This document shows, in pieces, positions 9,385 through 17,533 of a stretch of 64,000 nt of DNA (the first letter of the stretch is position 1; each line of letters begins with the position of its first letter). Both the position numbers and the translations under genes were made by a program. The notes below the pieces were generated by a model. That model saw only the letters and a list, made by a program, of their open reading frames with translations. It searched no databases and was not told the origin of the DNA. Source of the stretch: Mesorhizobium australicum (lineage in GTDB: Bacteria > Pseudomonadota > Alphaproteobacteria > Rhizobiales > Rhizobiaceae); NCBI RefSeq assembly GCF_900177325.1, contig NZ_FXBL01000004.1:1922001-1986000 (forward strand). The letters are read 5' to 3'.

Positions 9385-9976
9385 CTCCAACCATTTCCTC
9401 GATACCAACGTGGTGTTGCGCCACGCCAACGACGATTCCGGCGAGTTCGCCACTGATATTGCCACGATCCTTTCGGAGTCAGCCGGCAAAGCCCCAACGC
9501 GCAAACTATGGGTAAGCCACGTTTTGTTCGGGGAACTTCGGGCGAAGAATTTTAAGCCCGGCAGATTCACAGACGTGAACGATCTAGCTCGATACATTCG
9601 TTCGATTGCTACGGTCGTGACCCCTGATCCGGCAACAATGCTGAGGGCTGCGCGGCTCCGCAATTTCGATTGGACAAGATCGCCCGCAAAGAAGGGCAAG
9701 CAGGAAAAGCCCCGGTGCATGACCCTCGGGGACGCCATCCATCTTGTGTCAGCGCTTTGGGTGAAGGAAGCCACCGAAGTTTCGGATCTAGAGTTTATGA
9801 CGTTCGACAACAGCTCAAACAAGTCGGTAGAAACCGACATCGGGACAAAGGCGCTGCCGATCCTAAACCTTGAGGAATTCACTCACGGGATAAGCAGCGA
9901 CCCCGACGTTTTCGCTCTTCTTCGATTACAGAGGCTTAGGCCCATTCTGAGACAAATGCCTTTTGATCTTGGCTAA
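9362..9976 (+). CDS. PIN-domain protein (VapC-like nuclease, candidate toxin)
   Basis: The start is GTG 9362, inside the end of the preceding gene, so translation is likely coupled. PIN features are visible: FLDTNVVLR (first Asp, about residue 15), a Glu in LFGELRAK, GDAIHLVSAL (Asp, about 125), and FMTFDN (Asp, about 148). PIN proteins are Mg-dependent ribonucleases and are often toxins. At 204 residues it is longer than a typical VapC (about 130-140), with an insert around RSPAKKGKQEKPRC and a C-terminal extension. The gene ends 6 bp before the IS1595 terminal repeat. Confidence 0.8.
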   Translation: MTAKISSSSNHFLDTNVVLRHANDDSGEFATDIATILSESAGKAPTRKLWVSHVLFGELRAKNFKPGRFTDVNDLARYIRSIATVVTPDPATMLRAARLRNFDWTRSPAKKGKQEKPRCMTLGDAIHLVSALWVKEATEVSDLEFMTFDNSSNKSVETDIGTKALPILNLEEFTHGISSDPDVFALLRLQRLRPILRQMPFDLG

Positions 9977-10082
9977 CTTGCTTCAAGGGGATACTTCCCA
10001 AATAATCAAAGCCTGCGTGGAAAAAAATAACAGAAACAACTGGGAAAGCTCGAAGTCCGTCAATTTCACTTCGATATTTCAT

Positions 10083-10419
10083 GTAGATTTAAATCTCCAT
10101 ACCGTAGCTGTTTATTATTCTGTCTCGCATCCAAGCCTGCTCTGTAATCGTGTTAATGTGAGTTTCACTATAAGTAGTCTAACAATAGTCGTCCTGTAGT
10201 AGAATTATCCCCATGGCGTACATGAAAACGGTTGTTTCTTCGAAATGACCAACCCGTTAATATCGAAGTCACGGCATGCTTACAAAAAGACACACACGTT
10301 CCTTCACGCTACCTTATCATATTCGCTAGGCCACCAAGGTATTTCATATTCATTTTCACCTAAGACCCCAATCTCCTCCGGCTTGAGGGAGACGGCTGGA
10401 GGATTTTCCGGGCTGAAGC
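10083..10419. other. AT-rich upstream region of the acyltransferase gene
   Basis: This stretch holds no credible gene. It is AT-rich like the acyltransferase gene whose start is at 10082 (minus strand), so it should hold that gene's promoter, but no clear -35/-10 pair stands out. From about 10365 the composition changes to that of the IS3 remnant. Confidence 0.5.
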
Positions 10420-10634
10420 TCACGGCGAATGGGATGCGCCGGAGCCATTCATGAGCGATATTGGCGGCTTGTTGCCGATGGCGCTGTGAGGACGAACCTC
10501 GTTGTAGTCTCGACGCCAATGCTCCATCTTCCGACGGGCGTCGTCAAGCGTTAAGAGCCAGTGCGCGTTCAGACACTCCGCCCGGTACTTGCCGTTGAAC
10601 GACTCGATGAAGGAGTTGTCGGTCGGCTTGCCTG
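10420..10634 (-). pseudogene. IS3-family transposase OrfB, 3' remnant
   Basis: The last 70 or so residues of an IS3 OrfB are visible: PTDNSFIESFNGKYRAECLN, LLTLDDARRKMEHWRRDYN and RPHSAIGNKPP, ending at 10420. It is fused in frame to the end of the P4-type integrase remnant (AYHRA/GKPTD at about 10634), so a chimeric frame of 145 codons results. The 5' part of this IS3 is missing. The IS3 end probably lies near 10365, but no partner repeat was found. Confidence 0.85.
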
Positions 10635-11760
10635 CCCGATGATAGGCGCGCCGAACGTCGTCCGCGCCGACATGGCCAAGTTCCGCTTTGATGGCGTCAG
10701 CTCCCCATTTGCCGCTCTCGTTCAGCAATGTGAACGCCGTGGCTCGGAGGCCATGCGACGTGGCTTCGGCATTCAGATAACCAAGCCGCCTGAGCGCAGC
10801 GTCGGGTGCGTTTTCGCTAAACGGCCGTTCCGGTAACTGGATCGACGGGAACGCCAAACGCCGTTTGCCGGTGTGGTTTCGAAGCTCCCGCAGAACCTCA
10901 ACAGCAGAGCCGGAAGCGGCTTCCTATGTTCCCGACGTATCTTCAATCGTGTAGTCGGGATCGTCCAGACGCGGTTGTCCAGATCGAACTCTGTCCATTC
11001 GGCTTGCCGCAGTTCGCCTGGCCGAGGATATCGAAGCGCCATGAGCTTCAGTGCGGCGCGGGTTTCCGCCGTGCCGTCATAGTCCCAAAGCGCCCTCAGT
11101 AGGCCGGCGCACTTTCGCCATTTGGTGATCGCCGCACGGTGCGTGACAATCGGAGTCATAAGCGCGCCACGTAAGCCGAACGTAGCATCGTTCGTTGCGC
11201 GCGAAGTCGAGATAACGCAGCGGAACACTTGGCCGATCACCGCACGCAGTCGGCGCGCCGTCTCGTAATTGCCGTCGCCTTCAACCTTTCGCAGTGGCAC
11301 GAGGATTTCGGCGACGGTGATTTCGGCGATTGGTCGCTTTCCAAGCCTGGCGAGCGCGATTCCGTCCAGCCAACGCTTCTTTGTAAGTGTAGCCTCTGCC
11401 TTTCCTTCCCGTTCCACCTTGACCAAGTATTCGGCGGCGACGGCCTCGAAGGTGTCCGCAAGCATGGCCTTCTGTCTTGCCTACTCCTGTTTCGCCTCGA
11501 CAGACGGATCGATCCCGCCGGCCAGCAGCCGCTTCGCTTGGGCGCGCCGTTCAAGGGCGTCGGAGAGTGAAACGGCAGGATATGCCCCCAGCGCCAGAAG
11601 CATCTGTTTGCCGCCATACCGATAGGCGAGACGCCATAGTCTGGAGCCTTGCGGCGTAATCAGCACACGCAGCCCGCTGCCGTCACTCACTTTTCGGGCG
11701 GTCGATTCGGACTTCAGACTGTGCACTGCGCGTCAGAGAGTGCATTGTTGGTATCCCGTG
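10635..11760 (-). pseudogene. P4-type tyrosine integrase, degenerate
   Basis: This is the remnant of a site-specific integrase of an integrative element or prophage. The N-terminal DUF4102-like part shows VSDGSGLRVLITPQGSRLWRLAYRYGGK and LALGAYPAVSLSDA. The core shows ADTFEAVAAEYL, then ALKLMALRYPRPGELRQAEW, then SHGLRATAFTLLNESG and ELGHVGADDVRRAYHR. Lesions: a frame slip near 11725 before VHSLK, an in-frame TAG at 11481-11483, a frameshift near 10860, and loss of the C-terminal catalytic Tyr region where IS3 DNA replaces it. No matching tRNA attachment site was found upstream. Confidence 0.85.
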
Positions 11761-11862
11761 CTGGCCTCCGACCCCTCAAGGCCGGAATACCAACGATGAT
11801 GCCAACACTTCGATCGGATACTAACACACCGCGCTGGACGTCACCGGACGATCAGACAACAA

Positions 11863-11884
11863 AAAGCCCGGAAATCCGGGCTTT
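11863..11884. terminator. Rho-independent-like hairpin
   Basis: Two perfect 10-bp arms, AAAGCCCGGA and TCCGGGCTTT, flank a two-base loop. A-rich sequence lies on the left and T-rich on the right, so it could stop transcription in both directions. It lies upstream of the dead integrase and before the SNase-like gene. Confidence 0.7.
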
Positions 11885-12176
11885 CTTTGGTGTTTCTGAA
11901 CTTCCTAGGACAGCCTGAAACGGGAATTTGGTGCCGAGGAGAGGACTCGCATTCGCAGCCACCCGCAAATCACCGCAAGAGTGAATCACGAAACGGCTGG
12001 AATGAGCAGGTTCTTCGAGGTGTCTGCCTGTCTCGATGGCAGCTATGGTCACAGTGTCGGATTTGCTGAGGTGATCGCCATTGTTATCAATCGCGCGATC
12101 GTCTGGGCGGATGGCACCTTTCGAAGTCGCCCGTCGGATGCGCGTTCGGCGCAGCGGCGGCGGGTCGCGCACTAGT

Positions 12177-12208
12177 CTAGAGCACGTCCCGTGATCAATG
12201 AATCGATT
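12177..12208. repeat. 32-bp repeat, inverted copy of 4404-4435
   Basis: Starts CTAGAGCACGTCC and ends GAATCGATT; 29 of 32 positions match the reverse complement of 4404-4435. It lies 25 bp before the open frame of the SNase-like protein. Together the copies bracket the block with the acyltransferase, IS elements and integrase remnant. Confidence 0.7.
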
Positions 12209-12403
12209 ATGATATGACACGGTCGTTCTCCGATGATTCGCTTTTCCGCTTCGGCCGTCGAGTTCTACTTCATCGTCTCATACCCTAACGCAGTGATGCC
12301 GAATTTCGACTGGGTCTACCGGTCGAAACATGGCTCTTGGCAGAGCAAACCGAACTATGATGGGCGGTTGAACATGATGGCTTGTGGGTCTAGTGAAAAC
12401 AGC

Positions 12404-12862
12404 ATGCGGAACAACACTCTGATCACAGCCATCACCGCGACAATGCTTTTCGGGATCGCCATGACCTACATGGTGTCGCGGGCTAACCAGTACACTACGA
12501 AGACCACCCCGCCGATTCCATCAGAACCCCTGTACATCGAAGGGCGGCTTTCGATCGAATCCGTCGAGGACCTGAGCGTAGCCGGGCACCGGATACGCCT
12601 GTGCGGCGTTGCTTTCGTGCGCGCTGTGGAACTGCGCCCCCTAGTGCTTGAGGCCATGAAACGCGAATTCGAGGGAAAGACAGTCACGTGCAGGCAGGTC
12701 GGCGCAGGCACGCCTTGCGACGGACGAAGCGCTCCAAGTTTTCAGCGTTCATCGGTGATGCAGTGCTTCATTGGGGAAACTGACGTAGCCCAGGCTCTGG
12801 CCGAGCGAAAGCTATTATGTGACGTAGCCGCGCTCTCCGGCGGGCGCTATCCGGGTTGTTAA
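12404..12862 (+). CDS. membrane-anchored SNase-like (thermonuclease-fold) small protein
   Basis: I prefer ATG 12404, which gives a 152-residue protein with an N-terminal signal anchor (TLITAITATMLFGIAMTYMV); the frame itself is open from 12233. The rest resembles a degenerate staphylococcal-nuclease fold: IEGRLSIESVEDLSVAGHRIRLCGVAF, GKTVTCRQVGAGTPCDGR, VMQCFIGETDVAQALAERKL and a C-terminal GGRYPGC. The usual catalytic Asp/Arg/Glu set is not clearly present, so binding rather than cleavage is possible. Four or more cysteines suggest a periplasmic disulfide protein. It has no obvious operon partner; an IS66 element follows. Confidence 0.6.
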   Translation: MRNNTLITAITATMLFGIAMTYMVSRANQYTTKTTPPIPSEPLYIEGRLSIESVEDLSVAGHRIRLCGVAFVRAVELRPLVLEAMKREFEGKTVTCRQVGAGTPCDGRSAPSFQRSSVMQCFIGETDVAQALAERKLLCDVAALSGGRYPGC

Positions 12863-12965
12863 GAAAACTCGTGGACCGTTCAAGCTATCGTAGGACTTGG
12901 GTCGCCATTTGCTGCTCGACCCGATCTTACAACGCGCCGTCGTTGTTAGATCGAAACTTCATCAA

Positions 12966-13553
12966 TCACACTTCGCCGAGGGCGCGGCGTCTGGCGAGCT
13001 TTTTCATCCGGGTTTGGATTTCGTCTTCAGCGGCATGTGCGGGATCGAACGGACGCCCGTGCCAGCGTTTGAGTTCGCGATGCTGCTCGTGCTTGGGATC
13101 GGCGACGGCATCGAGGAACAATTCGAAGCCGGGGATGCCGCCGACATCTTCGGGTGGGGCGCGGCCGGCACCGTCGATGTAGCGGGGATACTCGGCAGCG
13201 GGATCGGCGTCGCCGATTGCCTCGATCGTGATCGTGTGCCGCCAGTCGTCGCCGAAGTCGTAGGTGTAGGTCAGTTGCGTGATGCCGCGATCGACCAGCG
13301 TTCCGAGCCGCATGGTCTTCGCCGAGTAGGTTTTGTCGCGCAGGCTGTCCCATTCGGGATCGGGAATGGCGTAGCGCTTTCCGTGGGCCCGGAACTCGAA
13401 CAGGTGATAATTGTCGAACGGCATGGCCGCCTGGATGACGTCGTGCAAGGCCTTGAGCGTTGTCGTCAGCGGCACCTCGGCGCGCCGCCAGATGGCGGGC
13501 TGCCAGTCATCGAGTTGGATCCTGATGCGGGCGATGCGATCGGCGTGGCTCAT
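12966..13553 (-). CDS. plasmid pRiA4b ORF-3 family protein (IS66 cargo)
   Basis: This 195-residue protein matches the pRiA4b ORF-3 family: RIRIQLDDWQPAIWRRAEVP, LKALHDVIQAAMPFDNYHLFEF, LTYTYDFGDDWRHTITIE and PPEDVGGIPGFELFLDA. The function is unknown; the family is common on rhizobial plasmids and near IS66 elements. The start (ATG 13551-13553, with GGGGGAA upstream) lies within the 3' end of the tnpC remnant on the same strand, so it was probably co-translated with the IS66 transposase operon. It appears intact although the host element is dead. Confidence 0.85.
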   Translation of the reverse strand: MSHADRIARIRIQLDDWQPAIWRRAEVPLTTTLKALHDVIQAAMPFDNYHLFEFRAHGKRYAIPDPEWDSLRDKTYSAKTMRLGTLVDRGITQLTYTYDFGDDWRHTITIEAIGDADPAAEYPRYIDGAGRAPPEDVGGIPGFELFLDAVADPKHEQHRELKRWHGRPFDPAHAAEDEIQTRMKKLARRRALGEV

Positions 13554-14082
13554 GCCGCCAGTCTTGCAGATTCCCCCTCCAGTTCCACGGCAGGAGATCG
13601 GTCAGTCGGTTCTGCGGCGCGGCGGCGATGCGGGCGAGCACATCTGCGAGCCAGGCCTGCGGGTCGACATCATTGAGCTTTGCCGTGCCGAGCAGGGTAT
13701 ACATGACTGCCGCGCGATCGGCGCCGCGCTGGGAGCCAGCGAAGAGCCACGACTTTCAGCCGAGAGCCAGGCCACGCAGCGCCCGCTCGGCAGCATTGTT
13801 GGTCCGGCAGATGCGCCCGTCTGCGAGGAAACGGCTGAACCCTTCCCAGCGCTTGAGCATGTAGTCGATCGCCTGGGCGACCGGGGCGTGGCGCGAGAGC
13901 CTGGCACGCTCGCCACGCATCCACTCTTCCAGATCGGCAACGAGCGGCGCGCTCCTTTCGGTCCTGACGGCGAGGCGCTGTTCGACGGCCAGTCCATTGA
14001 TGTCGCGCTCGATGTCGAACAGCAGATCAATGCGTTTGACGGCCTCGAAGGCGATCGGCGAGATCGGCGGCGCGGCCTTACC
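13507..14082 (-). pseudogene. IS66 transposase TnpC, 3' remnant
   Basis: The C-terminal third of TnpC is recognisable: AVKRIDLLFDIERDING, RHAPVAQAIDYMLKRWEGFSRFL and ICRTNNAAERALRGLALG, then a frameshift near 13757. The last part (MYTLLGTAKLNDVDPQAWLADVLARI, LTDLLPWNW) follows in another frame. At 14082/14083 it joins directly to the middle of an IS21 istA gene. The middle of tnpC is lost. Confidence 0.88.
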
Positions 14083-14451
14083 CCGGCGTTGCGCCCGCTT
14101 GGCGGCCGTTCGCCGTTCGGTCAACTGCGGGACCTGGTTCGCAGGGTGCAGGCGGACTGCGCCGTCGACGTGGACACCAACAGCTACTCGGTGCCCTGGC
14201 GGCTGATTGGGGAGACGGTGCAGGTGACGATCTGTGCCGGCCGCATCGTCGTTCGCCATGCCGGCGAGGTCGTGGCCGACCACGCGGTCTGCTCCGGCCG
14301 CCGTCAGCGCATCACCGATCGCGCCCATCTCGCCGGTGTCGTGGGCGCCGACGGCCCCGTGCGGCGGACAACGCCGCCGCCGGCGCCGCCTCCTGCCTCG
14401 TTGCTGCGACCGCTTGCCGAATATGAGCTCGCCGCGGGAGGTGGCTGGTGA
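14083..14451 (+). pseudogene. istA: IS21 transposase IstA, C-terminal remnant
   Basis: Only the last 122 codons remain, from ALRPLGGRSPFGQLRDLVRRVQ through DVDTNSYSVPWRLIGETVQVTI to LAEYELAAGGGW, reading into a stop at 14449-14451. The sequence is the same as the 3' part of istA at 16310-16678. The DDE core is missing. Confidence 0.9.
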
Positions 14452-15253
14452 TCGAAACCATCGACCACGACGCGCTGGTCGCCATGCTCGACCGGCTGAA
14501 GCTGACCGCAATCCGCGACCAGCTCGACACGCTGCTGGACGAGGCGGCCCGCTCGGACATGACATTGCGCGAGGCGCTCAGCTTCCTCGTCTCGCGCGAG
14601 ATCGCCCGACGCGACGAGCGACGCACGAAATGGCGACCAAGCTCGCGCAGTTCCCGTTCGTGCGCGAGCTGGAGGGCTTCGAATGGACCGCACAGCCTTC
14701 AGTGGATCAGCGCCAGATCCGCGAACTGGCGACCTGTCGCTGGATCGCCCATGGCGACGCGCTTCTGTTCCTGGGACCGCCCGGAACCGGCAAGACGCAT
14801 CTGGCGGTCAGTCTCGGACGCGAGGCGATCCGGCACAACTACAGCGTCCAGTTCGTCACGGCGGCGACCCTGGTGGCCACACTGGCCAAGGCCCATGGCG
14901 ACGGCAGGCTCGACGAGCAGTTGACGATCTACGCCAGGCCCAGGCTGCTGATCATCGACGAACTCGGTTATCTACCGTTCGAACCCGACGCCGCGCATCT
15001 GTTCTTCCAACTGGTCAGTCGTCGCTACGAACGCGGTTCCATGCTGGTGACGTCGAACCGCTCCGTCGTCGAATGGGGAATGGTGTTCGGCGATCCCGTC
15101 GTCGCCACGGCGATCCTGGACCGGCTGCTCCACCACTGCAGCGTCATTACCATCCGCGGCGACAGCTATCGCCTACGCGAAAAGCGCCGTGCCGGCCTTC
15201 TGCAGAAGGTCGGCACGGCGCACGAACAGCAAACTGAAAACGCCAACCAATGA
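14448..15253 (+). pseudogene. istB: IS21 helper ATPase IstB, frameshifted (left copy)
   Basis: The first part (DRLKLTAIRDQLDTLLDEA, LVSREIARRDERR) reads from 14448. At about 14628 the family sequence continues in another frame from an internal ATG at 14630: KLAQFPFVRELEGF, the Walker A LGPPGTGKTHLA, Walker B LLIIDELGYLPF and RGSMLVTSNR, to a stop at 15251-15253. The same lesion is present in the right copy. A protein started at 14630 would keep the whole AAA+ domain. Confidence 0.88.
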
Positions 15254-15300
15254 GGGGGTCAGTTCTTCATGTCGCCAAAGGGGTCAGTTCCCGGAGTCGC

Positions 15301-15329
15301 TTGACAGTGTGTCAGGCGACCTGAGAAAT
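15301..15329 (+). promoter_or_regulatory. IS21 tandem-junction promoter (candidate)
   Basis: The right end of the left copy gives a perfect -35 box TTGACA at 15301-15306. After a 3-bp spacer and the abutting left end, a weak -10 (AGAAAT, 15324-15329) lies 17 bp away, upstream of istA at 15380. In IS21, abutted ends are known to form a promoter that drives istAB strongly. The -35 is clear; the -10 match is poor. Confidence 0.5.
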
Positions 15330-15379
15330 TGACCCCCTTCCGACACGAGGAACTGCCCCCCTCTTCGTGAAGAGGAGGG

Positions 15380-16678
15380 ATGATGGAAACGTTCGAATCC
15401 GGCCACTCTGTCCCGCGTGGATCAATGACGCGGGGAGAGGAGATGCTGCAGCCCGAGGAGGTGGCGGCGATGATGCGGCTGCACGGACTTGGCTGGGGAG
15501 CCAAGCGGCTAGCGCGCGAGTTCGGCTGCGCACGCAACACGGTGCGACGATATCTTCGCCAGGGTGGTTCAGCGCCGTTTCGGCAGCCTGCGCGGCGTTC
15601 GGCGCTGGACGGGCTCGAGGATTGGCTGCGCGAGCGGTTCTTCCGGCACGGCGGCAATGCCGACGTCATCCGCCAGGAACTGGCGGCCGAGCATGGTGTG
15701 GTGCTCAGCCTTCGCCACGTCGAGCGGCGTGTCGCGGGCTGGCGGCGTGAGCTTAAGGCGCAGACCCGCGCGACGGTGCGGTTCGAGACGCCGCCTGGAA
15801 AGCAACTGCAGATCGACTTCGGCGAGGCGCGAGTGTGGATTGGCGAGGAGAAGCTGCGCGTGCATCTGTTCGTCGCCATGCTCGGCTTCTCGCGTCGGAT
15901 GCACGTGCGGGCCTCGCTGCGGGAGCGGCAGGCGGACTGGTTCGAGGGAATGGAGAGCGCCTTCCTGCACTTCGGCGGCGTGCCCGTGGAGGTGCTTCTG
16001 GACAATGCCCGGGCGCTGGTCGAGCATCACGACGCGGTGACGCGGGAGGTTCGGTTCAGCGCCAAGCTTCACGCCTTCGCGCGGCACTGGGGCTTCCGGC
16101 CCCGCGCCTGCGCGCCGTATCGGGCCCGGACGAAGGGTAAGGACGAGCGCGGCGTCGGCTATGTGAAGAAGAACGCGGTGGCCGGCCGTCGCTTCGACAG
16201 CTGGGCAGCGTTCGAAGCGCATCTGGCCGCATGGTGTCGCGATGTCGCCGACCAGCGTGTTCACGGCACCACGGGCGAGCTGCCGGCCGTGCGCTTCGCG
16301 CACGAGGCGCCGGCGTTGCGCCCGCTTGGCGGCCGTTCGCCGTTCGGTCAACTGCGGGACCTGGTTCGCAGGGTGCAGGCGGACTGCGCCGTCGACGTGG
16401 ACACCAACAGCTACTCGGTGCCCTGGCGGCTGATTGGGGAGACGGTGCAGGTGACGATCTGTGCCGGCCGCATCGTCGTTCGCCATGCCGGCGAGGTCGT
16501 GGCCGACCACGCGGTCTGCTCCGGCCGCCGTCAGCGCATCACCGATCGCGCCCATCTCGCCGGTGTCGTGGGCGCCGACGGCCCCGTGCGGCGGACAACG
16601 CCGCCGCCGGCGCCGCCTCCTGCCTCGTTGCTGCGACCGCTTGCCGAATATGAGCTCGCCGCGGGAGGTGGCTGGTGA
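15380..16678 (+). CDS. istA: IS21 family transposase IstA
   Basis: This 432-residue protein has an N-terminal HTH (AAMMRLHGLGWGAKRLAREFG, ARNTVRRYLRQG), then the rve/DDE core: KQLQIDFGEARVW, PVEVLLDNARALV and the acidic region after RTKGKDERGVGYVK. The C-terminal part shows the Mu-like DVDTNSYSVPW motif. Length and motifs are complete. Translation may begin at 15380 or 15383 (AGGAGG lies directly upstream). Its stop overlaps the start of istB by 4 bp. Confidence 0.92.
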   Translation: MMETFESGHSVPRGSMTRGEEMLQPEEVAAMMRLHGLGWGAKRLAREFGCARNTVRRYLRQGGSAPFRQPARRSALDGLEDWLRERFFRHGGNADVIRQELAAEHGVVLSLRHVERRVAGWRRELKAQTRATVRFETPPGKQLQIDFGEARVWIGEEKLRVHLFVAMLGFSRRMHVRASLRERQADWFEGMESAFLHFGGVPVEVLLDNARALVEHHDAVTREVRFSAKLHAFARHWGFRPRACAPYRARTKGKDERGVGYVKKNAVAGRRFDSWAAFEAHLAAWCRDVADQRVHGTTGELPAVRFAHEAPALRPLGGRSPFGQLRDLVRRVQADCAVDVDTNSYSVPWRLIGETVQVTICAGRIVVRHAGEVVADHAVCSGRRQRITDRAHLAGVVGADGPVRRTTPPPAPPPASLLRPLAEYELAAGGGW

Positions 16679-17480
16679 TCGAAACCATCGACCACGACGC
16701 GCTGGTCGCCATGCTCGACCGGCTGAAGCTGACCGCAATCCGCGACCAGCTCGACACGCTGCTGGACGAGGCGGCCCGCTCGGACATGACATTGCGCGAG
16801 GCGCTCAGCTTCCTCGTCTCGCGCGAGATCGCCCGACGCGACGAGCGACGCACGAAATGGCGACCAAGCTCGCGCAGTTCCCGTTCGTGCGCGAGCTGGA
16901 GGGCTTCGAATGGACCGCACAGCCTTCAGTGGATCAGCGCCAGATCCGCGAACTGGCGACCTGTCGCTGGATCGCCCATGGCGACGCGCTTCTGTTCCTG
17001 GGACCGCCCGGAACCGGCAAGACGCATCTGGCGGTCAGTCTCGGACGCGAGGCGATCCGGCACAACTACAGCGTCCAGTTCGTCACGGCGGCGACCCTGG
17101 TGGCCACACTGGCCAAGGCCCATGGCGACGGCAGGCTCGACGAGCAGTTGACGATCTACGCCAGGCCCAGGCTGCTGATCATCGACGAACTCGGTTATCT
17201 ACCGTTCGAACCCGACGCCGCGCATCTGTTCTTCCAACTGGTCAGTCGTCGCTACGAACGCGGTTCCATGCTGGTGACGTCGAACCGCTCCGTCGTCGAA
17301 TGGGGAATGGTGTTCGGCGATCCCGTCGTCGCCACGGCGATCCTGGACCGGCTGCTCCACCACTGCAGCGTCATTACCATCCGCGGCGACAGCTATCGCC
17401 TACGCGAAAAGCGCCGTGCCGGCCTTCTGCAGAAGGTCGGCACGGCGCACGAACAGCAAACTGAAAACGCCAACCAATGA
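16675..17480 (+). pseudogene. istB: IS21 helper ATPase IstB, frameshifted (right copy)
   Basis: This carries the same lesion as the left copy: the N-terminal domain reads from 16675 to about 16855 (ending ARRDERR), and the AAA+ domain continues in another frame from ATG 16857. That part runs 207 residues with Walker A GPPGTGKTHLA, Walker B LLIIDELGY, sensor-like SMLVTSNR and the C-terminal RGDSYRLREKRR. Either IstB is dead, or the AAA+ part is made from the internal ATG or by frameshifting. IstB normally stimulates IstA and targets insertion. Confidence 0.85.
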
Positions 17481-17533
17481 GGGGGTCAGTTCTTCATGTC
17501 GCCAAAGGGGTCAGTTCCCGGAGTCGCTTGACA

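Larger units (their letters stand above)
6146..9999 (+). mobile_element. IS1595-family element with passenger genes
   Basis: Perfect 17-bp terminal inverted repeats lie at 6146-6162 (GGGAAGTATCCCCTTGA) and 9983-9999. Exact 8-bp direct repeats AAATAATC flank them at 6138-6145 and 10000-10007. Inside are an IS1595-type transposase, a small convergent gene, a nested IS3 element at 7230-8502, and a two-gene cassette with a PIN-domain protein. Without the IS3 element the unit is about 2.6 kb. IS1595 elements are known to carry passenger genes. Excision in silico rejoins the acyltransferase reading frame. Confidence 0.95.
4490..10082 (-). pseudogene. OafA/YrhL-type acyltransferase with SGNH domain, split by IS1595 element
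   Basis: The intact gene would encode a membrane O-acyltransferase (acyltransferase-3) that acetylates surface sugars, with a C-terminal SGNH domain. The 5' end is at ATG 10080-10082 (MKYRSEIDGLRAF, then FFHAGFDYFDGG). An IS1595 element at 6146-9999 splits codon 28 or so, and the rest runs from 6145 down. Motifs include HTWSLAVEEQFY, YSLYLWHHP and SGNH block LLGDSHVEH. Three lesions are visible: the IS; an in-frame loss of roughly 45 codons after GGFVGVDVF, joining directly to IATAWLLLPPNDM; and an in-frame TAA at 4703-4705, after which the frame stays open and carries the expected DDNHLN motif to a stop at 4490. The gene is AT-rich against its surroundings, suggesting transfer. Confidence 0.9.
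14083..15306 (+). mobile_element. IS21-family element, 5'-truncated left copy of a tandem pair
   Basis: Bases 14083-15309 and 16310-17536 read the same in every segment I compared, with a fixed offset of 2,227. The copy lacks the first 1,000 bp of the element: the left end and most of istA. Its right end (GTCGCTTGACA) is intact at 15306 and sits 3 bp (GTG) from the left end of the complete copy. Confidence 0.93.
15310..17533 (+). mobile_element. IS21-family element, complete right copy
   Basis: The element is 2,224 bp. Its left end TGTCAGGCGACCTGAG (15310) and its right end, reversed (TGTCAAGCGACTCCGGG, from 17533), form the terminal inverted repeat. istA and istB lie in order on the plus strand. 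It sits head-to-tail with a truncated copy, separated by GTG, and the same GTG follows its right end at 17534-17536. It interrupts an IS66 tnpC gene. Confidence 0.93.

Noticed and set aside
11925..11960. tRNA-3'-end-like sequence (TGGTGCCGAGGAGAGGACTCG) near the integrase remnant
   Set aside because: It recalls the 3' part of a tRNA read in reverse, as expected for an attachment site, but the T-loop and anticodon arm cannot be built, so no tRNA or att site is claimed.
11852..12220. 122-codon minus-strand frame over the terminator hairpin
   Set aside because: It contains the hairpin and an att-like scrap; composition is not protein-like.
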